A stretch of DNA of 7,114 nucleotides from an uncultured Clostridia bacterium (GTDB taxonomy: Bacteria; Bacillota; Clostridia; Lachnospirales; Lachnospiraceae): the NCBI GenBank assembly GCA_946620335.1, contig CAMONF010000005.1, positions 1 through 7,114 on the forward strand. The letters are read 5' to 3'. This document shows, in pieces, positions 6,042 through 7,114 of the stretch (position 1 is the first letter of the stretch; each line of letters starts with the position of its first letter). Position numbers and translations under genes: made by a program. Below the pieces are notes generated by a model. That model was not told the DNA's origin. It worked only from the letters and a program-made list of their open reading frames with translations, and searched no databases.

Positions 6042-7114
6042 ATGGCGCAAAGCTACGGTCAAAGCCCCGCCGAGACCCCCATTCCCACCCTGATCGGCTT
6101 TAATACAGGCGGCCACCTGATGGATTTTGCCGTGACAAAGGCTCAGACTCTGGGCGTTCCCAAGCTGGTCCTGGGCAGCGTTTCCCCCATCACGGACGGA
6201 CTGTCCTATACTGACCGCGGCCGTGCCTTCGCCATGCTCAACGGAAGGCCGGTGACCGGGCATGCCATTCTGCGGGAGGGCGACGTCCTGACTTATCGGA
6301 CCGGACCGGAGGAGGAGGCGCCCATGATCCTGAAGCTGGCCCTCACCTTCCGCCGGAAGGCCCCTCTCTCCTGGAGCAAGCTGCCCCTCGGTCCAGTTCT
6401 TCCTTTCCTCAGCATGAACGAGACCCTGAAGGATCTCAGGATCAGCAATTTCAGAGAAAACTACTCTCAGTATTTTTTCCGCCGTACCCCGGAGGGCTAC
6501 AGCTTCAAGTCAAATGACAACACCCTCCTCACCTCCGTCGACGGCGTCTTCCTGCCCGGCGAGGTGGCCCTCCCCGCCTCATCCCTGGTCCGCGCCGGCG
6601 AAATCTGGTACTACTACACAGGCCGTCTCCTCTGGATCGGCTCTCCCCTGCCCATCACCCTTCGCTCCGGGAAAGCGCCGGTCGAAGATGACAGAGACGA
6701 TATGCCGGACCTCGGATCAAGGTTCTCACCGGTCATGACGGATATTCCGGACCTCGGAAAAAGGTCCGCGCCGGTCCTAGCTGATATTTCGAATCTCAGT
6801 GAAAAATCCATGCCGGTCATGGAAAACATCCCTGAGCAGGTTCAGAATTCCACACCGCCCATGGCGGAGTATCAGGACCTGGATAAAAAATCCGTGCCGG
6901 TCATCAAGGAAATACATGCCCCCGTCAAAACATCCTCGCAGGCCCCTGCATCTGCCACGCCGACGCCAGTACCGGCTGCTAAGCCCGCGTCCGTATCTCC
7001 TGCGGCGAAACAAAAGCCTGCTGCTCAGATGCCCAAATCTCCTGCGCCAGAACCTGCATCTGCAGCTCCCGAACCTGTGCTTTCCGCTAAGGAGCCAGCG
7101 CCTGCTGCAGCTCA
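6042..7114 (+). CDS. Uncharacterised protein with FHA-like N-terminus, 14-residue repeats and Pro/Ala-rich region (3' end outside window)
   Basis: 357 codons are visible with no stop. The ATG at 6042 is preceded by AAAGAGG (6029-6035) with 6 nt spacing, and an in-frame TAG at 6036-6038 rules out a longer start. There is no signal peptide or membrane helix in the visible part. Residues 1-205 look globular and beta-rich. Two segments, MLNGRPVTGHAILREGDVLTY (65-85) and DGVFLPGEVAL followed by LVRAGEIWYYYTGRLLWIG (167-200), resemble the final strands of FHA domains ('NG...L..GD.I'), but the phosphopeptide-binding Arg/Ser/His residues are not recognisable. Residues 220-289 are five tandem 14-residue repeats. 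From about 297 the chain is rich in Pro and Ala, like a flexible tether. Doubled FHA-like domains followed by a linker recall the N-terminus of type VII secretion ATPases (EssC), but this is weak. No function can be assigned safely. Confidence 0.8.
   Translation, partial: MAQSYGQSPAETPIPTLIGFNTGGHLMDFAVTKAQTLGVPKLVLGSVSPITDGLSYTDRGRAFAMLNGRPVTGHAILREGDVLTYRTGPEEEAPMILKLALTFRRKAPLSWSKLPLGPVLPFLSMNETLKDLRISNFRENYSQYFFRRTPEGYSFKSNDNTLLTSVDGVFLPGEVALPASSLVRAGEIWYYYTGRLLWIGSPLPITLRSGKAPVEDDRDDMPDLGSRFSPVMTDIPDLGKRSAPVLADISNLSEKSMPVMENIPEQVQNSTPPMAEYQDLDKKSVPVIKEIHAPVKTSSQAPASATPTPVPAAKPASVSPAAKQKPAAQMPKSPAPEPASAAPEPVLSAKEPAPAAA
6699..6908 (+). repeat. Five in-frame tandem 42-nt repeats (14 residues each)
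   Basis: Units at 6699-6740, 6741-6782, 6783-6824, 6825-6866 and 6867-6908 encode DMPDLGSRFSPVMT, DIPDLGKRSAPVLA, DISNLSEKSMPVME, NIPEQVQNSTPPMA and EYQDLDKKSVPVIK. Pro at position 11 is invariant, with D/N/E at 1, mostly Leu at 5, and P-V-hydrophobic at 11-13. Units 1 and 2 share 30 of 42 bases; units 4 and 5 are more diverged. An out-of-register half unit (GKAPVEDD) precedes the array. The pattern suggests stepwise internal duplication and a repeated short linear motif. Confidence 0.85.

Noticed and set aside
5946..6263. A 105-codon minus-strand frame opposite the start of the divergent gene
   Set aside because: It overlaps the strong promoter and the well-supported start of the plus-strand gene and has no recognisable domain.

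Overview
The window looks like chromosomal DNA of a GC-rich member of the Clostridia, most likely Lachnospiraceae or a relative. The signs are strong Shine-Dalgarno sequences, an AgrC/LytTR-type two-component system, a domain-inverted family 3 glycoside hydrolase of the kind known from rumen and gut Clostridia, and a G/C-rich third codon position. The genus cannot be fixed from this sequence alone.

Layout. On the minus strand, reading from right to left, are a LytTR response regulator (5757-5050), an AgrC-like histidine kinase overlapping it by 4 nt (5053-3752), a 300-nt intergenic region, a 1001-residue membrane-anchored GH3 enzyme with its catalytic domains in reverse order (3451-446), a good intrinsic terminator (412-376), and the first 83 codons of a second GH3-type protein with its own promoter (249-1, cut by the window edge). 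On the plus strand, divergent from the two-component system, a protein of unknown function begins at 6042 and runs off the right edge. It has a globular N-terminal part with FHA-like patterns, five tandem 14-residue repeats and a Pro/Ala-rich tail.

How the genes may work together. The kinase and regulator are clearly one translationally coupled unit. Upstream of the GH3 gene is a perfect extended -10 (TGATATAAT) with no recognisable -35. About 32 nt further upstream lie two 9-nt direct repeats (core CnGTTTG) separated by exactly 12 nt, the geometry of AgrA/ComE-type LytTR binding sites. This suggests, as inference, that the two-component system switches on the surface glycosidase next to it. 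No agrB/agrD-like signal peptide genes are present in the window. The GH3 transcript would have a leader of about 210 nt containing several small hairpins and an isolated perfect Shine-Dalgarno sequence.

No tRNA, rRNA, CRISPR array, insertion sequence or phage gene was seen.
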